A DNA stretch of 64,000 nt from Acidobacteriota bacterium (GTDB lineage Bacteria > Acidobacteriota > Terriglobia > Bryobacterales > Bryobacteraceae). The notes beneath the pieces are model-generated. The model saw only the letters and a list, made by a program, of their open reading frames with translations, ran no database searches and was not told the origin of the DNA. Positions 26,778 to 36,295 of the stretch are shown one piece after another. A program made the translations under genes and the position numbers. Within the stretch, counting starts at the first letter, position 1, and the number at the start of each line of letters is the position of its first letter. The stretch lies in NCBI GenBank assembly GCA_029776225.1, contig JAKOTR010000061.1, positions 51,486 to 115,485 on the forward strand, written 5' to 3'.

Positions 26778-27716
26778 TCAGATTTTCTCCAGCTCGGCCA
26801 TCTCTTCGGCCGTTAGCCTCCAGCCCATCGAACGCACGTTGGCCTGGACCTGTTCGGGCTTGGTCGCGCCGATCAGGACGCTGGTCACGATCGGCTGGCT
26901 GAGCAGCCATCCGATGGCGAGTTCCAGAATTGTATGGCCGCGCGCCTCGGCGAAGGCGATCAGCTTTTCCACCCGCTCCAAGTTGGCTTCGTTGAGCCCC
27001 GGCTTGAAGTAAGGCAGGCTCATGCGCGTGCCTTGGGGAATTGGTTTGCCTTTGCGATACTTGCCGGTCAGAAGCCCGCTTGCCAGGGGGAAATACGGCA
27101 GCAGAGTCATGCCGATCCGGCGCATGGCGGGGAACAACTCCGTCGCCGCCTGCCGCGAAAGCAGGCTGTACTCAGCCTGAATGGTCTGGAACCGGTGCAA
27201 GCCGTAGTGCCGGGAAATCCAGTCCGCGTCAATAATCTGCCAGGCGGAAAAATTCGAGCAGCCGATGTACCGCACCTTGCCCTGCCGCACAAGGTCGTCT
27301 AGGGCGCGCAACGTCTCCTCCATGGGAGTCATGGGGTCTGGGAAATGATACTGGTAGAGGTCAATGTAAGTGGTCTTCAAGCGGCGCAGGCTGTCCTCCA
27401 CCGCTTTCATGATGTAGGCGCGAGACGCGTTGAACCGGGAGCTTTTTTCCGGGTTCAGGGGAGAGGCAAACTTGGTTGCCAGCACGATGTCGTGGCGTCT
27501 GGGGCCCAAAATTTCACCCAGCGCCTTTTCAGAGCCCCCGTCGGTGCCGTAGGAGTCTGAGGTGTCGAACAGCGTGATACCGGCATCGAGCGCCGCGTGC
27601 ACCACCTTGCGTGCACCTTCCAGATCGAGCGACTCGATCATGCCGCCGAAATTATTGCAGCCGAGACCAATAACCGAAACTTCGAGTCCTGTTTGTCCTA
27701 ATAAGCGATATTCCAT
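26778..27716 (-). CDS. Aldo/keto reductase
   Basis: A 312-residue AKR-family protein. The catalytic tetrad is recognisable: Asp and Tyr in FDTSDSYGTDGGSE, Lys in VLATKF and His in YQYHFPDP. The NADPH-binding end has VLIGATKPEQV. The subgroup resembles YajO/Tas-type and potassium-channel-beta-like reductases. The substrate is unknown. ATG 27716 has an AAGAGGAAATC SD. It lies 143 bp downstream of zwf, the main NADPH source, on the same strand. A functional link is only suggestive. Confidence 0.92.
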   Translation of the reverse strand: MEYRLLGQTGLEVSVIGLGCNNFGGMIESLDLEGARKVVHAALDAGITLFDTSDSYGTDGGSEKALGEILGPRRHDIVLATKFASPLNPEKSSRFNASRAYIMKAVEDSLRRLKTTYIDLYQYHFPDPMTPMEETLRALDDLVRQGKVRYIGCSNFSAWQIIDADWISRHYGLHRFQTIQAEYSLLSRQAATELFPAMRRIGMTLLPYFPLASGLLTGKYRKGKPIPQGTRMSLPYFKPGLNEANLERVEKLIAFAEARGHTILELAIGWLLSQPIVTSVLIGATKPEQVQANVRSMGWRLTAEEMAELEKI

Positions 27717-27755
27717 GATTTCCTCTTAATTCTGCCGGCCCGGCCGGCGCAAGCG

Positions 27756-27791
27756 CGTTCGGACAAGGCTGGAGCCTTATCCTGACACATC
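27756..27791. repeat. 36-base repeat, copy 2
   Basis: Second copy of the sequence at 26648-26683, here between zwf and the aldo/keto reductase and not part of a gene. The central AAGGCT-GG-AGCCTT inverted repeat is perfect. Both copies are in the same orientation, about 1.1 kb apart. Confidence 0.8.
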
Positions 27792-27859
27792 AACTTGTAG
27801 CATTCCTCGGCGAGGTATGGCGCTGCGCACCGCGGAATCCGGAGCCGCGATGCCGGCCT

Positions 27860-29398
27860 TTACGCGGCCGGTTTCCGCGGCTCGCTAACATGCCACCGCC
27901 GTTGATCGCGCTCCAGCAATTCGTCCGCTTCCGGTGGGCCCCAGGAGCCTGCGGGATAGTTCGGGAAATGGCGCGGCGGCAGCGCGCTCCAGACGTCCAG
28001 AATGGGTTGCACGACGGCCCAGCCCTCGTCCACCATGTCGGCGCGGCGGAACAGCGTGGCGTCGCCGGTCATGCAATCGTAGAGCAGCCGCTCGTATCCG
28101 GTGCTCGCCTCCTGGCCGAAGTAGTCGGCGTAGTTGAAATTCATGTTCACCACGCCCACACGGACCACCGGCCCGGGAATCTTTGCGCCGAACCGCAGTG
28201 AGATGCCTTCATCCGGCTGGATCTGGAGAACCATCAGGTTGGGCAACAGCAGCCCGGCGGCAGTCTCGCGGAAGAGCATGTGCGGCACGCGATGAAACTG
28301 GATGGCGATCTCCGTGCTGCGGCGCGCCATCCGTTTTCCGGTGCGGACATAGAACGGGACTCCGGCCCACCTCCAGTTGTCAATCGAGAGTTTCAGCGCC
28401 ACGAAGGTCTCGGTGCGGGAGTCGGGCGCAACATCCGGTTCGGAGCGGTAGGCGGGGACGCGGCCGATCCCTTCAATCTGGCCTTCCCCGTACTGCCCGC
28501 GGACCGCGCGCGTCAGCACCTCTTCAGGCTGGAACACCTGGATGGCGTTCAAAATCTTCGACTGCTCGTCCCGCACGGCATCGGCTTCAAAGGAGATGGG
28601 CGGCTCCATGGCCGTCAGCGTCACCAGCTGAAAGATGTGATTGGGCACCATGTCGCGCAGCGCCCCTGCCTGCTCGTAATACTTGCCGCGCCGCTCCACC
28701 CCGAGGTCTTCGGCGACCGTGATCTGCACGTGGTCGATGTAGCGCCGGTTCCAGACCGGCTCGAAGACTCCGTTCGCAAACCGGAATACCAGGATGTTCT
28801 GGACCGTCTCCTTGCCCAGATAGTGATCGATCCGGTAAGTCTGGCTCTCCTTGAGAACGGCGGCGAGCTGGCGGTTCAACTGCTGCGCGGAGGCCAGGTC
28901 GTGGCCGAATGGTTTTTCGATGATCACGCGCCGCCAGCTTCCCTTGTCTTCCCGGGTCAGGCTGACGGTGCCCAGGCGTTCGACCACGCCGGCAAACAGC
29001 TCAGGGATCGTCGCCAGGTAATGGAGATAGTTGCCGCCCGTGCCGTGCTTCTGATCCACGTCGGCAAGCAAGGATTTCAGGCGTTCAAAGGTCGCAAGAT
29101 CCCGGAAATCCCCCTGCAGATAATAGAGCCGCTCCATGAGCCACTTGCTGAACGGGCAACCGTTTTCCGCTCCGGCGAACTCTATGAGATTCTGCCGGAC
29201 CCGCTCCCGGAAGGCGTCCTGGTTCAAGTCGTCGATGGCGACTCCGGTCAGGGCAAACTCCTCTGGAAGCAGTTTTTCCTTCGCAAGGTTGTAGAGCGCC
29301 GGCAGCAACATGCGCTTGGTGAGGTCCCCTGTCGCCCCGAAGATAACCATCACGCAGCGGTCCCCGGGCCGGCCCGGAGCCTTTGAGCTCCGCTCCAC
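27860..29398 (-). CDS. zwf: Glucose-6-phosphate 1-dehydrogenase
   Basis: A 512-residue enzyme catalysing the first step of the oxidative pentose phosphate pathway. The dinucleotide motif [18 protein letters not shown] is near residue 23. The active-site block [13 protein letters not shown] and the IEKPFGHD motif are intact. The length is typical. The C-terminal end is Arg/Pro-rich and slightly extended. It follows the nitric oxide reductase by 46 bp on the same strand. Confidence 0.96.
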   Translation of the reverse strand: MERSSKAPGRPGDRCVMVIFGATGDLTKRMLLPALYNLAKEKLLPEEFALTGVAIDDLNQDAFRERVRQNLIEFAGAENGCPFSKWLMERLYYLQGDFRDLATFERLKSLLADVDQKHGTGGNYLHYLATIPELFAGVVERLGTVSLTREDKGSWRRVIIEKPFGHDLASAQQLNRQLAAVLKESQTYRIDHYLGKETVQNILVFRFANGVFEPVWNRRYIDHVQITVAEDLGVERRGKYYEQAGALRDMVPNHIFQLVTLTAMEPPISFEADAVRDEQSKILNAIQVFQPEEVLTRAVRGQYGEGQIEGIGRVPAYRSEPDVAPDSRTETFVALKLSIDNWRWAGVPFYVRTGKRMARRSTEIAIQFHRVPHMLFRETAAGLLLPNLMVLQIQPDEGISLRFGAKIPGPVVRVGVVNMNFNYADYFGQEASTGYERLLYDCMTGDATLFRRADMVDEGWAVVQPILDVWSALPPRHFPNYPAGSWGPPEADELLERDQRRWHVSEPRKPAA

Positions 29399-29444
29399 GG
29401 CTTCACCCCCCTGACTCCATTAACCCCTTGGGCGGCGGCGCGGG

Positions 29445-31715
29445 TCAACTTCGCGGTTCTTCGACGAAGAGCGGCAACCCCGGTTCGTTCTCCGCGCGGC
29501 GCGCAGGATTCGGATACCGGACTGCGCGCAGGCACAGCCAGAGTAGCGGTACGGCGCCTCCCACGATGAACAGAACGTCCCCCGGCAGCCGCGCCCATTC
29601 GAGTATGTGGACCCAGCGCAACATCAGAAAATCGAGGCTCCTCGCCTGCCAGTAGCCCTCGCGGACGGCCTGGTAAAGCTGCACAATGCCGACCGGGAAC
29701 AGGTTCGCGAACGCCATCCAGGCAAGCCCGATGTTCAGCGACCAGAACGAGATCTTCGCCGCGCGGTCGCTCCACTTGTCCTCGCGCGTGAGATACCGCG
29801 CGCAGAACAGCAGCAGCCCGATGGCGAGCATTCCATAGACGCCCATCATTGCCGTGTGCCCGTGATTGGCGGTCAGATTCGTGCCGATCTCGTAGTAGCT
29901 CACCACCGGCAGATTGATCAGAAAACCAAATACACCCGCGCCGAAGAAATTCCAGACTCCGACGGCAACCAAAAACCACACCGCCCACCTGTGGAGGTGC
30001 GAGTCGCCTGTGGCACGCTCCCCGGAGCGGATGAACCCCCATGCTTCGAGGGTCAGCAACAGCAGCGGAATCACTTCCATCGCGGAGAACGTCGGGCCGA
30101 GCGCCATGTGCGCAGCCGGCGTTCCGCTGAAGTACAGGTGATGCATCGTGCCGATGACGCCCCCGAGCGAGTACAGGACGATGTCCAGGTAGATCACGCG
30201 GGTGGCCGTTTCCATGGTCACCATCCCGAGCAGCACGAACATGTAGGCCACCACTACCGTGGTGAAAAGCTCCAGGAAATCCTCGACCCAGAGGTGCACC
30301 ACCCAGAAGCGCCAGAAATCGGTGATCACGAATCCCTCGGTTCGGCTGGTGAGCAGCCCCACCGCGTAAAATGCGGGTATCGCCAGCGCGGCGTAGAAAA
30401 ACAGCCAGGGCATTCTGTCGTAGTGCTGGGTGCGCAGCGTCCCCTTAAGGCCGCGCCAGAGGATAAATACCCAGAGGAACAGCCCGATGATCAGCAGGAT
30501 CTGCCACAGCCTGCCGAGGTCGATGTACTCCCAGCCCTGCGCGCCGATCCAGTACCAGAAGTCTGGGCCCAGCCATCCGCGAATCCCGGCGTACACGCCG
30601 GCCAGGGTGCCGAAGACAACCAACGCCAGCGCGCCCAGCAGCACGATCGTAAGCGTGCCCTGGCCGCGCGGTTCCCGGCCTGCGATCAGCGGCGTGATGA
30701 AGATGCCCGTTGCCAGATACGACGCAGAGACCCAGAAGATCGCAAGCTGCACGTGCCACGTGCGCGCAATATTGAACGGAATGAATTTCGAAATATCGAA
30801 GCCGAAGAAGTGGCTGGGCTCCGCGCGGTAGTGAGCGGCGAGGCCGCCCACCAGCGTCTGTATGAAGAACAACAGGGAACTGATCAGGAGGAACCAGACC
30901 ACCGCGCGCTGCGCAGGGGTAAGGGCGAACTCCTGAACCGGCCGCAGGGTGACGGTCCGCCTCGGCTTGCCCCAGCCCAGCCAATCGTAGCGCCCGAAAA
31001 GGAACAAAATAATTCCCGTCCCGCCCAGCAGGCCGATGATGGAAATCACGCTCCATGTGACCGCCTCGGCCGTGACCGTGTTGCCGGCAAGCTGATCCGG
31101 CGGCCAGTTATGCGTGTAGGAATAGTCTTTGCCGGGGCGCGCCGCCGTGGCCGTCCATGCGGTCCAGGCGAAAAACGCGGTCAGCTTGCGGATTTCTTCC
31201 GGGTCGGTAATCCACTCCGCCTGCCTCCCGCCGCCGCTTTCCTTGGCGTAAAACACCTGCCGGTAGTAATCCACCAACTCACGGTGGGCCGCGGCGCGCG
31301 CTTCGCTCCAGGGCAGAACGTCGCGAACGGGATCGTAGTTGTTTTCGCGCAACTCGGCCGCCACGGCAGCCGCTGCCGACTGAGCGGTTTGAGGGGCCTT
31401 GCTGTATGCCCGCAACAACGATTCGGCGCTCTTATGAAGGTATTCCGCGGTGAAATCCGGCCCGAGGTAAGCGCCGTGCCCGTACACGGTCCCGTACTGC
31501 ATGAGGCCGTAACGCTGGAACACGTTCATGCCTTCGATCACGTCGCTGTTGGTGAAAATGGTTTGCCCGGAGGGGTCAATCACGCGTCCCGGGATGGGCG
31601 GCTGCTCCTGGTAGGTGATATAGGCGAGAATCCCGAGCACCGAGAAACCCACGAGGTACGTCAGAATCGCGCCTTGCAGCCACCACGAAGAAATCGGCAT
31701 CGGCTCGCGCGGCAT
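29445..31715 (-). CDS. norZ: Quinol-dependent nitric oxide reductase (qNor), single-subunit
   Basis: A 756-residue respiratory NO reductase of the qNor type. An N-terminal hydrophobic helix is followed by a periplasmic cytochrome-c-like domain that lacks a haem motif (SDVIEGMNVFQRYGLMQYGT). About 12 further helices form the NorB core. Conserved His positions are visible in HLWVEDFLELF, HHLYFSGTP and TANHGHTAMMGVYGML. It reduces 2 NO to N2O in the inner membrane using quinol. The frame is open for 35 more codons, but ATG 31715 has the SD AAGGA seven bases upstream and gives the standard N-terminus. No nor regulator gene lies nearby. It detoxifies NO or completes partial denitrification. Confidence 0.93.
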   Translation of the reverse strand: MPREPMPISSWWLQGAILTYLVGFSVLGILAYITYQEQPPIPGRVIDPSGQTIFTNSDVIEGMNVFQRYGLMQYGTVYGHGAYLGPDFTAEYLHKSAESLLRAYSKAPQTAQSAAAAVAAELRENNYDPVRDVLPWSEARAAAHRELVDYYRQVFYAKESGGGRQAEWITDPEEIRKLTAFFAWTAWTATAARPGKDYSYTHNWPPDQLAGNTVTAEAVTWSVISIIGLLGGTGIILFLFGRYDWLGWGKPRRTVTLRPVQEFALTPAQRAVVWFLLISSLLFFIQTLVGGLAAHYRAEPSHFFGFDISKFIPFNIARTWHVQLAIFWVSASYLATGIFITPLIAGREPRGQGTLTIVLLGALALVVFGTLAGVYAGIRGWLGPDFWYWIGAQGWEYIDLGRLWQILLIIGLFLWVFILWRGLKGTLRTQHYDRMPWLFFYAALAIPAFYAVGLLTSRTEGFVITDFWRFWVVHLWVEDFLELFTTVVVAYMFVLLGMVTMETATRVIYLDIVLYSLGGVIGTMHHLYFSGTPAAHMALGPTFSAMEVIPLLLLTLEAWGFIRSGERATGDSHLHRWAVWFLVAVGVWNFFGAGVFGFLINLPVVSYYEIGTNLTANHGHTAMMGVYGMLAIGLLLFCARYLTREDKWSDRAAKISFWSLNIGLAWMAFANLFPVGIVQLYQAVREGYWQARSLDFLMLRWVHILEWARLPGDVLFIVGGAVPLLWLCLRAVRYPNPARRAENEPGLPLFVEEPRS

Positions 31716-31905
31716 ATTGTGATCCTTTTTCAGTTCTGCAAAACGCCAGTTCCAGGTTTGAGACAATCGCCGGTGTAATTCCCCAACCGCCGGAGATGCA
31801 GTGGGCATTATATATGACACGCACAGTGATTTGGCGGGTTTTCCGGGCTCCCTTTCGGCTGCATGCCTGCGCCGATGACGGGATTCTGTTATTCTGGAAT
31901 TTATT

Positions 31906-32100
31906 TCGATAGAGGCGCGGAAGCCATCAGTACCCGGGTCTGTAGTTCCGAGCCGCTTCGGAGATCCGGGGAAAGGGGCAACACATCGTAATTCCGCCGA
32001 AATCGTTCGGGAAGGCGAGCGCCCGGGCGGTTGGGGGGTAAGGCTAACACCTGCCCACTGTCATTCGAATCGGAAGGGGGTTCGAATGGAGCGCTATCGA
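31906..32100 (+). promoter_or_regulatory. Lysine riboswitch (L box) upstream of the DAP operon
   Basis: The segment reproduces the lysine aptamer core in order. P1 is a perfect TCGATAG (31906-31912) / CTATCGA (32094-32100). The 5' core is GATAGAGGCGCGG followed by AGTA. The middle core is GAAAGGGGC (31971-31979) and GCCGAAA (31996-32002). The 3' core is GGTAAGGCTAAC (32038-32048). A perfect P5-type hairpin CATTCGAA / TTCGAATG lies at 32062-32088, and the closing GGAGCGCTATCGA follows. The element sits 51 bases before the first gene of a lysine operon. The expression platform is not obvious: no T-run terminator is seen between 32101 and the ATG, and the SD is weak, so translational control or an unusual switch is possible. 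Confidence 0.9.
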
Positions 32101-32151
32101 GGGTAGAATCATCTCCCCCTCTCCGCTCCTGTTCTTCCCTCTCAAGACGCC

Positions 32152-33162
32152 ATGAACCTAATCGAGCTGACGCGGGCGCTGGTAGACATCGAGTCGATCA
32201 CGAACAACGAGAAGCAGGTTGGCGAATTCCTGCTCGAACGAGTTTCGGAACTCGCGGCGCGCACCGGCGGCACTGCGGAGGCCATTCCGGTCGAGCCCGG
32301 ACGCGACAACGTGTTCGCCTGTTGGGGCACTCCCGTCGCGACCCTTTCGACGCACATGGACGTCGTGCCCCCGTTTTTCCCCTCGCGGGAGGACGAGGAC
32401 TTTATTTACGGGCGCGGCGCCTGCGACGCCAAGGGCATCATCGCGGCCATGATTGGCGCCGCCGAGCGCCTGCTGGCCGAGGGAACGCGCAACTTCGCCC
32501 TGCTGTTCGTGGTCGGAGAGGAGCGCAACAGCGCCGGGGCATACGCGGCGGCTCGCAACGGCCGCGGCTCGCGCTACCTCATCAACGGCGAGCCCACCGA
32601 CAACAAGCTGGCCCTCGGCTCGAAAGGCGCACTCCGCTATGAACTGATTGCGCGGGGCCGCATGGCGCATTCGGCCTATCCCGAACTGGGCGAATCCGCC
32701 ATCGACAAGCTGCTGGATGCGCTCGCCGAGATTCGCAGTTTTCCACTGCCCGAAGATCCCGTGCTCGGCCGCGGCACGCTGAACATCGGAACGATTTCCG
32801 GCGGCCGCGCGCCGAACGTCATCCCCGACGAGGCTCGCGCGGAAATCATGTTCCGCCTGACCGGTGATGCCGAACCTGTCCGCGCGGCAGTCGCCAAAGC
32901 GGCCGCGGGCCGCGTCGAGGCCATCGAACGGATCTGCATCCCGGCCGTGCGGCTGACCCCCTTCGAGGACCTGCCCACCACGGTGGTCGCGTTCACCACC
33001 GATATTCCGGCGTTCGGTGGCAGTTGGGGCCAGCCGTTTTTGATCGGTCCGGGCAGCATTCACGTCGCGCATACAGTCGACGAAAAAATTCCCAAGCGGC
33101 AGCTCTTCGAGGCTGTCGAGATCTATACGAGGATGGTGAGAAGGCTGGTGACCAGCCGATAG
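32152..33162 (+). CDS. dapE: M20-family metallo-hydrolase, probable succinyl-diaminopimelate desuccinylase
   Basis: A 336-residue M20 dizinc peptidase-like amidohydrolase. Zinc ligands are visible in LSTHMDVVPPF (His, with the catalytic Asp), GRGACDAKGIIAA (bridging Asp) and VGEERNSAGA (Glu pair). The dimerisation lid (residues of about 165-270) is present and a late His (IHVAHTVDEKIP) completes the set. DapE removes succinate from N-succinyl-LL-diaminopimelate. ArgE-like acetylornithine deacetylase is the alternative. The riboswitch in front and dapD in the same operon favour DapE. First gene of the operon; no purine-rich SD is obvious. Confidence 0.8.
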   Translation: MNLIELTRALVDIESITNNEKQVGEFLLERVSELAARTGGTAEAIPVEPGRDNVFACWGTPVATLSTHMDVVPPFFPSREDEDFIYGRGACDAKGIIAAMIGAAERLLAEGTRNFALLFVVGEERNSAGAYAAARNGRGSRYLINGEPTDNKLALGSKGALRYELIARGRMAHSAYPELGESAIDKLLDALAEIRSFPLPEDPVLGRGTLNIGTISGGRAPNVIPDEARAEIMFRLTGDAEPVRAAVAKAAAGRVEAIERICIPAVRLTPFEDLPTTVVAFTTDIPAFGGSWGQPFLIGPGSIHVAHTVDEKIPKRQLFEAVEIYTRMVRRLVTSR

Positions 33163-33166
33163 CTCT

Positions 33167-34213
33167 ATGCAGAAAATCGAAGTTGGCATTTTGGGCGCCA
33201 CCGGAATGGTGGGCCAACATTTTGTGAGGTTTCTCCAGAATCACCCGTGGTTCGAGCTGAAGTGGGTGGGCGCGAGCGACCGCTCGGCCGGCAAGAAGTA
33301 TCGCGAGGCGACTAGCTGGCGTCTGGATGGCGTAATGCCCGAGGAGGTCGCGGACCTCACCGTGCAGGAGTGCAAGCCGGACCACGCGCCGCGGCTGGTC
33401 TTCTCGGCGATGGACGCCTCGGTGGCTACGGAGATCGAGCGCGCTTTCGCTGAAGCCGGCCATATTGTGGTTTCCAACTCGAAGAACCACCGCATGGAAA
33501 CGGATGTGCCGCTGCTCGTCCCCGAGATCAATCCCGATCATCTCCAGCTCATCCCGCACCAGCAGCGGCTGCGCGGGTGGAAGGGACAGATCGTCACCAA
33601 CCCCAACTGCTCCACCGTGGTCCTTACCATGGCGCTCGCGCCGTTGAAGCGGTTCGGAATCAGCAAAGTGGTCGTCACCACGATGCAGGCCATCTCCGGC
33701 GCCGGCTATCCGGGCGTGGCGAGCATGGACATCAATGCCAACGTGATCCCCTTCATCGGCGGCGAGGAAGAAAAGATGCAGCAGGAAACGCAGAAAATCC
33801 TCGGCGAGTTCCGGGGCGACCACGTGGAGCCGCTCGCCGCCGCCGTAAGCGCCCATTGCAACCGCGTGCCGGTTGTGGATGGCCATACCATGACTGTTTC
33901 GGTGGAGCTTTCCTCCAAGCCCTCCGAGCAGGAAGTGATCGCCGCGTTTCGCGAGTTCCGCGGCGTGCCGCAGGAGCGCGGGCTGCCGAGCGCGCCGGCC
34001 GCTCCGGTGATCTACATGGAGGACCGGGATCGTCCGCAGCCGCGCCGCGATGCCTGCCGGGACCGCGGCATGGCTGCCTTTATAGGACGCCTGCGGCCCT
34101 GCCCTGTGTTCGACTACAAGTTCGTTGCGCTCGGCCACAACACAATCCGCGGCGCTGCGGGAGCCGCCGTGCTGAACGCTGAGCTTTTGTCTTCGGAAGG
34201 GTTCCTCGACTAA
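33167..34213 (+). CDS. asd: Aspartate-semialdehyde dehydrogenase
   Basis: A 348-residue enzyme with N-terminal NADP motif GILGATGMVGQHFV and the active-site Cys in TNPNCSTVVLTMALAPL (about residue 146). The catalytic His lies in the SAHCNRVPVVDGHT segment. The sequence style (ASDRSAGKKY after the Rossmann motif) is that of the archaeal/fungal ASADH branch, which many acidobacteria share. It reduces aspartyl phosphate to the semialdehyde. It begins four bases after dapE, and its stop overlaps the lysC start by one base (TAATG), indicating coupled translation. Confidence 0.94.
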   Translation: MQKIEVGILGATGMVGQHFVRFLQNHPWFELKWVGASDRSAGKKYREATSWRLDGVMPEEVADLTVQECKPDHAPRLVFSAMDASVATEIERAFAEAGHIVVSNSKNHRMETDVPLLVPEINPDHLQLIPHQQRLRGWKGQIVTNPNCSTVVLTMALAPLKRFGISKVVVTTMQAISGAGYPGVASMDINANVIPFIGGEEEKMQQETQKILGEFRGDHVEPLAAAVSAHCNRVPVVDGHTMTVSVELSSKPSEQEVIAAFREFRGVPQERGLPSAPAAPVIYMEDRDRPQPRRDACRDRGMAAFIGRLRPCPVFDYKFVALGHNTIRGAAGAAVLNAELLSSEGFLD

Positions 34214-35586
34214 TGATCGTAATGAAATTCGGCGGCTCGTCCGTGGAGTCGGCTGCCGCTATCCAACGTGTGGCCTCGATCGTGAAATCGAGGTTGGAGA
34301 GACAGCCCGTGGTGGTCGTTTCCGCCATGGGCAAGACAACGAACAAGCTGCTGGCCCTGGCTACGGATGCCGTCGAGGGCAGGCGCGGGCGCGCTCTCGA
34401 GCAACTGGGCGAGCTTCGCGACTACCATCTTTCGGAAGCCCGCCAGCTCGTGTCCGGCGAGGAATGGGCCGCGCTGGAAACCTCGATCACCGACCATATC
34501 CAGGAACTCGGCGAGCTGATTACGGGGCTGTCCGTTCTCGGTGAGCTCACGCCGCGTTTCGTCGACGCGATTTCGAGCTACGGGGAAAGGCTGTCCAGCC
34601 GCATTGTCACCGCTGCGTTCCGCTCCTCCGGCATGGACGCAGTCCACGCCGACTCGCGGCGGCTCATCGTGACGGACAATCGCCACACCCAGGCCAATCC
34701 CATCTATCCGGAAACCTACGCGCGCCTGTGCGACCAGGTTGCTCCGCTGGCGCGCGAGGGGAAGGTGGTCGTCATGGGCGGCTTCATTGCCGCCACCGCC
34801 AACGGCGTCACCACTACGCTCGGGCGCGGCGGATCCGACTTTACCGCCGCCATCGTGGGCGCGGGCATCGGCGCCGAGGAGATCCAGATCTGGACCGACG
34901 TGGACGGCATGATGACTGCCGATCCCCGCTCGGTACCTGAAGCCCGCCGCCTCAAACTCATCTCCTTTGCCGAGGCTGCCGAGCTGGCTTATTTCGGCGC
35001 GAAGGTGCTGCACCCGGCTACCGTGCTGCCCGCCGTCGAGAAGAACATTCCGATCGTCATCTTGAACTCGCGGCGTCCGGAGGTGAGCGGAACAAGGATT
35101 GTCAAAGACGCGGTGCCCTGCGCCAACCCGATCAAGTCGATTGCGTGCAAGAGGCACATTACGGTGGTGAATATCCACTCCACCAGGATGCTCATGGCCT
35201 ATGGTTTCCTGGCCCGCATCTTCGAGGTGTTCAACCGCTACGAAACGGCGGTGGACATGCTCTCGACCTCGGAAGTGAGCGTCTCCGCAACAATCGACAA
35301 TACTAAGAATCTGGAGAAAATCCAGGCCGAACTCGAGCAGTTCTCCGAGGTGCGCGTTGAGCGCGACCGCGCAATCATCTGTCTGGTAGGCGATAATATC
35401 CGCTGCACGCCGGGCATCGCCGCGCGAATCTTCGGGGCGCTCAGCCCGGTGAACGTTTTGATGGTGTCGCAAGGCGGTTCGCAGTGGAACCTCAGCCTCG
35501 TGGTGGACGACACGGATCTGCTTAAGGCCGTGCAGCTTCTCCACCGCGAGTTCTTTCAGGAGCTGGATCCGGCGGTGTTCGAATGA
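34213..35586 (+). CDS. lysC: Aspartate kinase (lysine-pathway)
   Basis: A 457-residue monofunctional aspartokinase. The kinase domain opens with MKFGGSSVESAAAIQRVA. Also present are VVSAMGKTTNKLL and the aspartate/ATP-binding TLGRGGSDFTAA with the IWTDVDGMMTADP block. Two C-terminal ACT domains (from about residue 310) include the lysine-sensing type segment NIHSTRML. It makes aspartyl phosphate, the committed step. Because the operon also carries a lysine riboswitch, both enzyme activity and expression are likely feedback-controlled. It overlaps dapB by 4 bases. Confidence 0.94.
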   Translation: MIVMKFGGSSVESAAAIQRVASIVKSRLERQPVVVVSAMGKTTNKLLALATDAVEGRRGRALEQLGELRDYHLSEARQLVSGEEWAALETSITDHIQELGELITGLSVLGELTPRFVDAISSYGERLSSRIVTAAFRSSGMDAVHADSRRLIVTDNRHTQANPIYPETYARLCDQVAPLAREGKVVVMGGFIAATANGVTTTLGRGGSDFTAAIVGAGIGAEEIQIWTDVDGMMTADPRSVPEARRLKLISFAEAAELAYFGAKVLHPATVLPAVEKNIPIVILNSRRPEVSGTRIVKDAVPCANPIKSIACKRHITVVNIHSTRMLMAYGFLARIFEVFNRYETAVDMLSTSEVSVSATIDNTKNLEKIQAELEQFSEVRVERDRAIICLVGDNIRCTPGIAARIFGALSPVNVLMVSQGGSQWNLSLVVDDTDLLKAVQLLHREFFQELDPAVFE

Positions 35587-36293
35587 ACCTGGCGATCGTA
35601 GGCTACGGGAAGATGGGGCGGCTCATCGAGGAGCTTGCCCCGGACTACGGCTTCAATGTGACGCTCAAGCTCGATGAGTGGAACAACGCCGATTACGCCG
35701 GCATCACTCGCGAGAATTTCGCGAACGTGGATGTGGCCGTGGAGTTCTCGGTGCCGTCGGCGACCATCGGCAACATCGAGCGTTTGGCGGCGCTGGGCGT
35801 CAACATGGTGATTGGCACAACCGGCTGGCTGAATGAGTTGGAGCGCGCCAGATCGATCGTGGAGAAAGCTGGCGTGGGCCTGGTCTGGAGCCCGAATTAT
35901 TCCATCGGGGTGAATGTGTTCACCCGCCTGGTCGCAGAAGCGGCGAGGCTGCTCGCCTGCGAAGAAGAGTACGGCGCCTGGGCGTGGGAGATCCATCACT
36001 CGACGAAAAAGGACGCGCCCTCGGGCACGCTCCTGAAGCTCGTGGAGCGGATGAGGCAGGCGGGCTACACGCGCCCGATCGACACCAGCTCGAACCGCGC
36101 CGGTCGCCATCCCGGCACTCACGAGATCGGCTTTGATTCCGCCGCCGATACTATCACGCTGCGCCACACGGCCCGCAGCCGCGAGGGATTCGCACGCGGC
36201 GCGCTCAAAGCCGCCGCCTGGATCAAGGGTAAGACCGGCTTTTACGAATTCAGCGACGTGCTGTTCCAAGAGGGCAGAGTCACGGAGGTGTGA
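35583..36293 (+). CDS. dapB: 4-Hydroxy-tetrahydrodipicolinate reductase
   Basis: A 236-residue DapB, somewhat short (E. coli 273). The dinucleotide motif is IVGYGKMGRLIE. The substrate-binding EIHHSTKKDAPSGTLLKL block carries the catalytic His-His and the Lys/Ser-Gly-Thr set. The end retains FARGALKAAAWIKGKTGFY. It reduces HTPA to tetrahydrodipicolinate using NAD(P)H. The shortening falls in the N-terminal Rossmann loop region. It overlaps lysC by the ATGA junction. Confidence 0.92.
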   Translation: MNLAIVGYGKMGRLIEELAPDYGFNVTLKLDEWNNADYAGITRENFANVDVAVEFSVPSATIGNIERLAALGVNMVIGTTGWLNELERARSIVEKAGVGLVWSPNYSIGVNVFTRLVAEAARLLACEEEYGAWAWEIHHSTKKDAPSGTLLKLVERMRQAGYTRPIDTSSNRAGRHPGTHEIGFDSAADTITLRHTARSREGFARGALKAAAWIKGKTGFYEFSDVLFQEGRVTEV

Positions 36294-36295
36294 AG

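Noticed and set aside
29607..31778. Plus-strand open frame of about 720 codons opposite norZ
   Set aside because: His/Arg/Pro-rich shadow of the NO reductase gene.
31716..31860. NsrR- or FNR-type operator in front of norZ
   Set aside because: A TATAAT is present on the minus strand but no acceptable -35 or symmetrical NO-regulator site could be made out.
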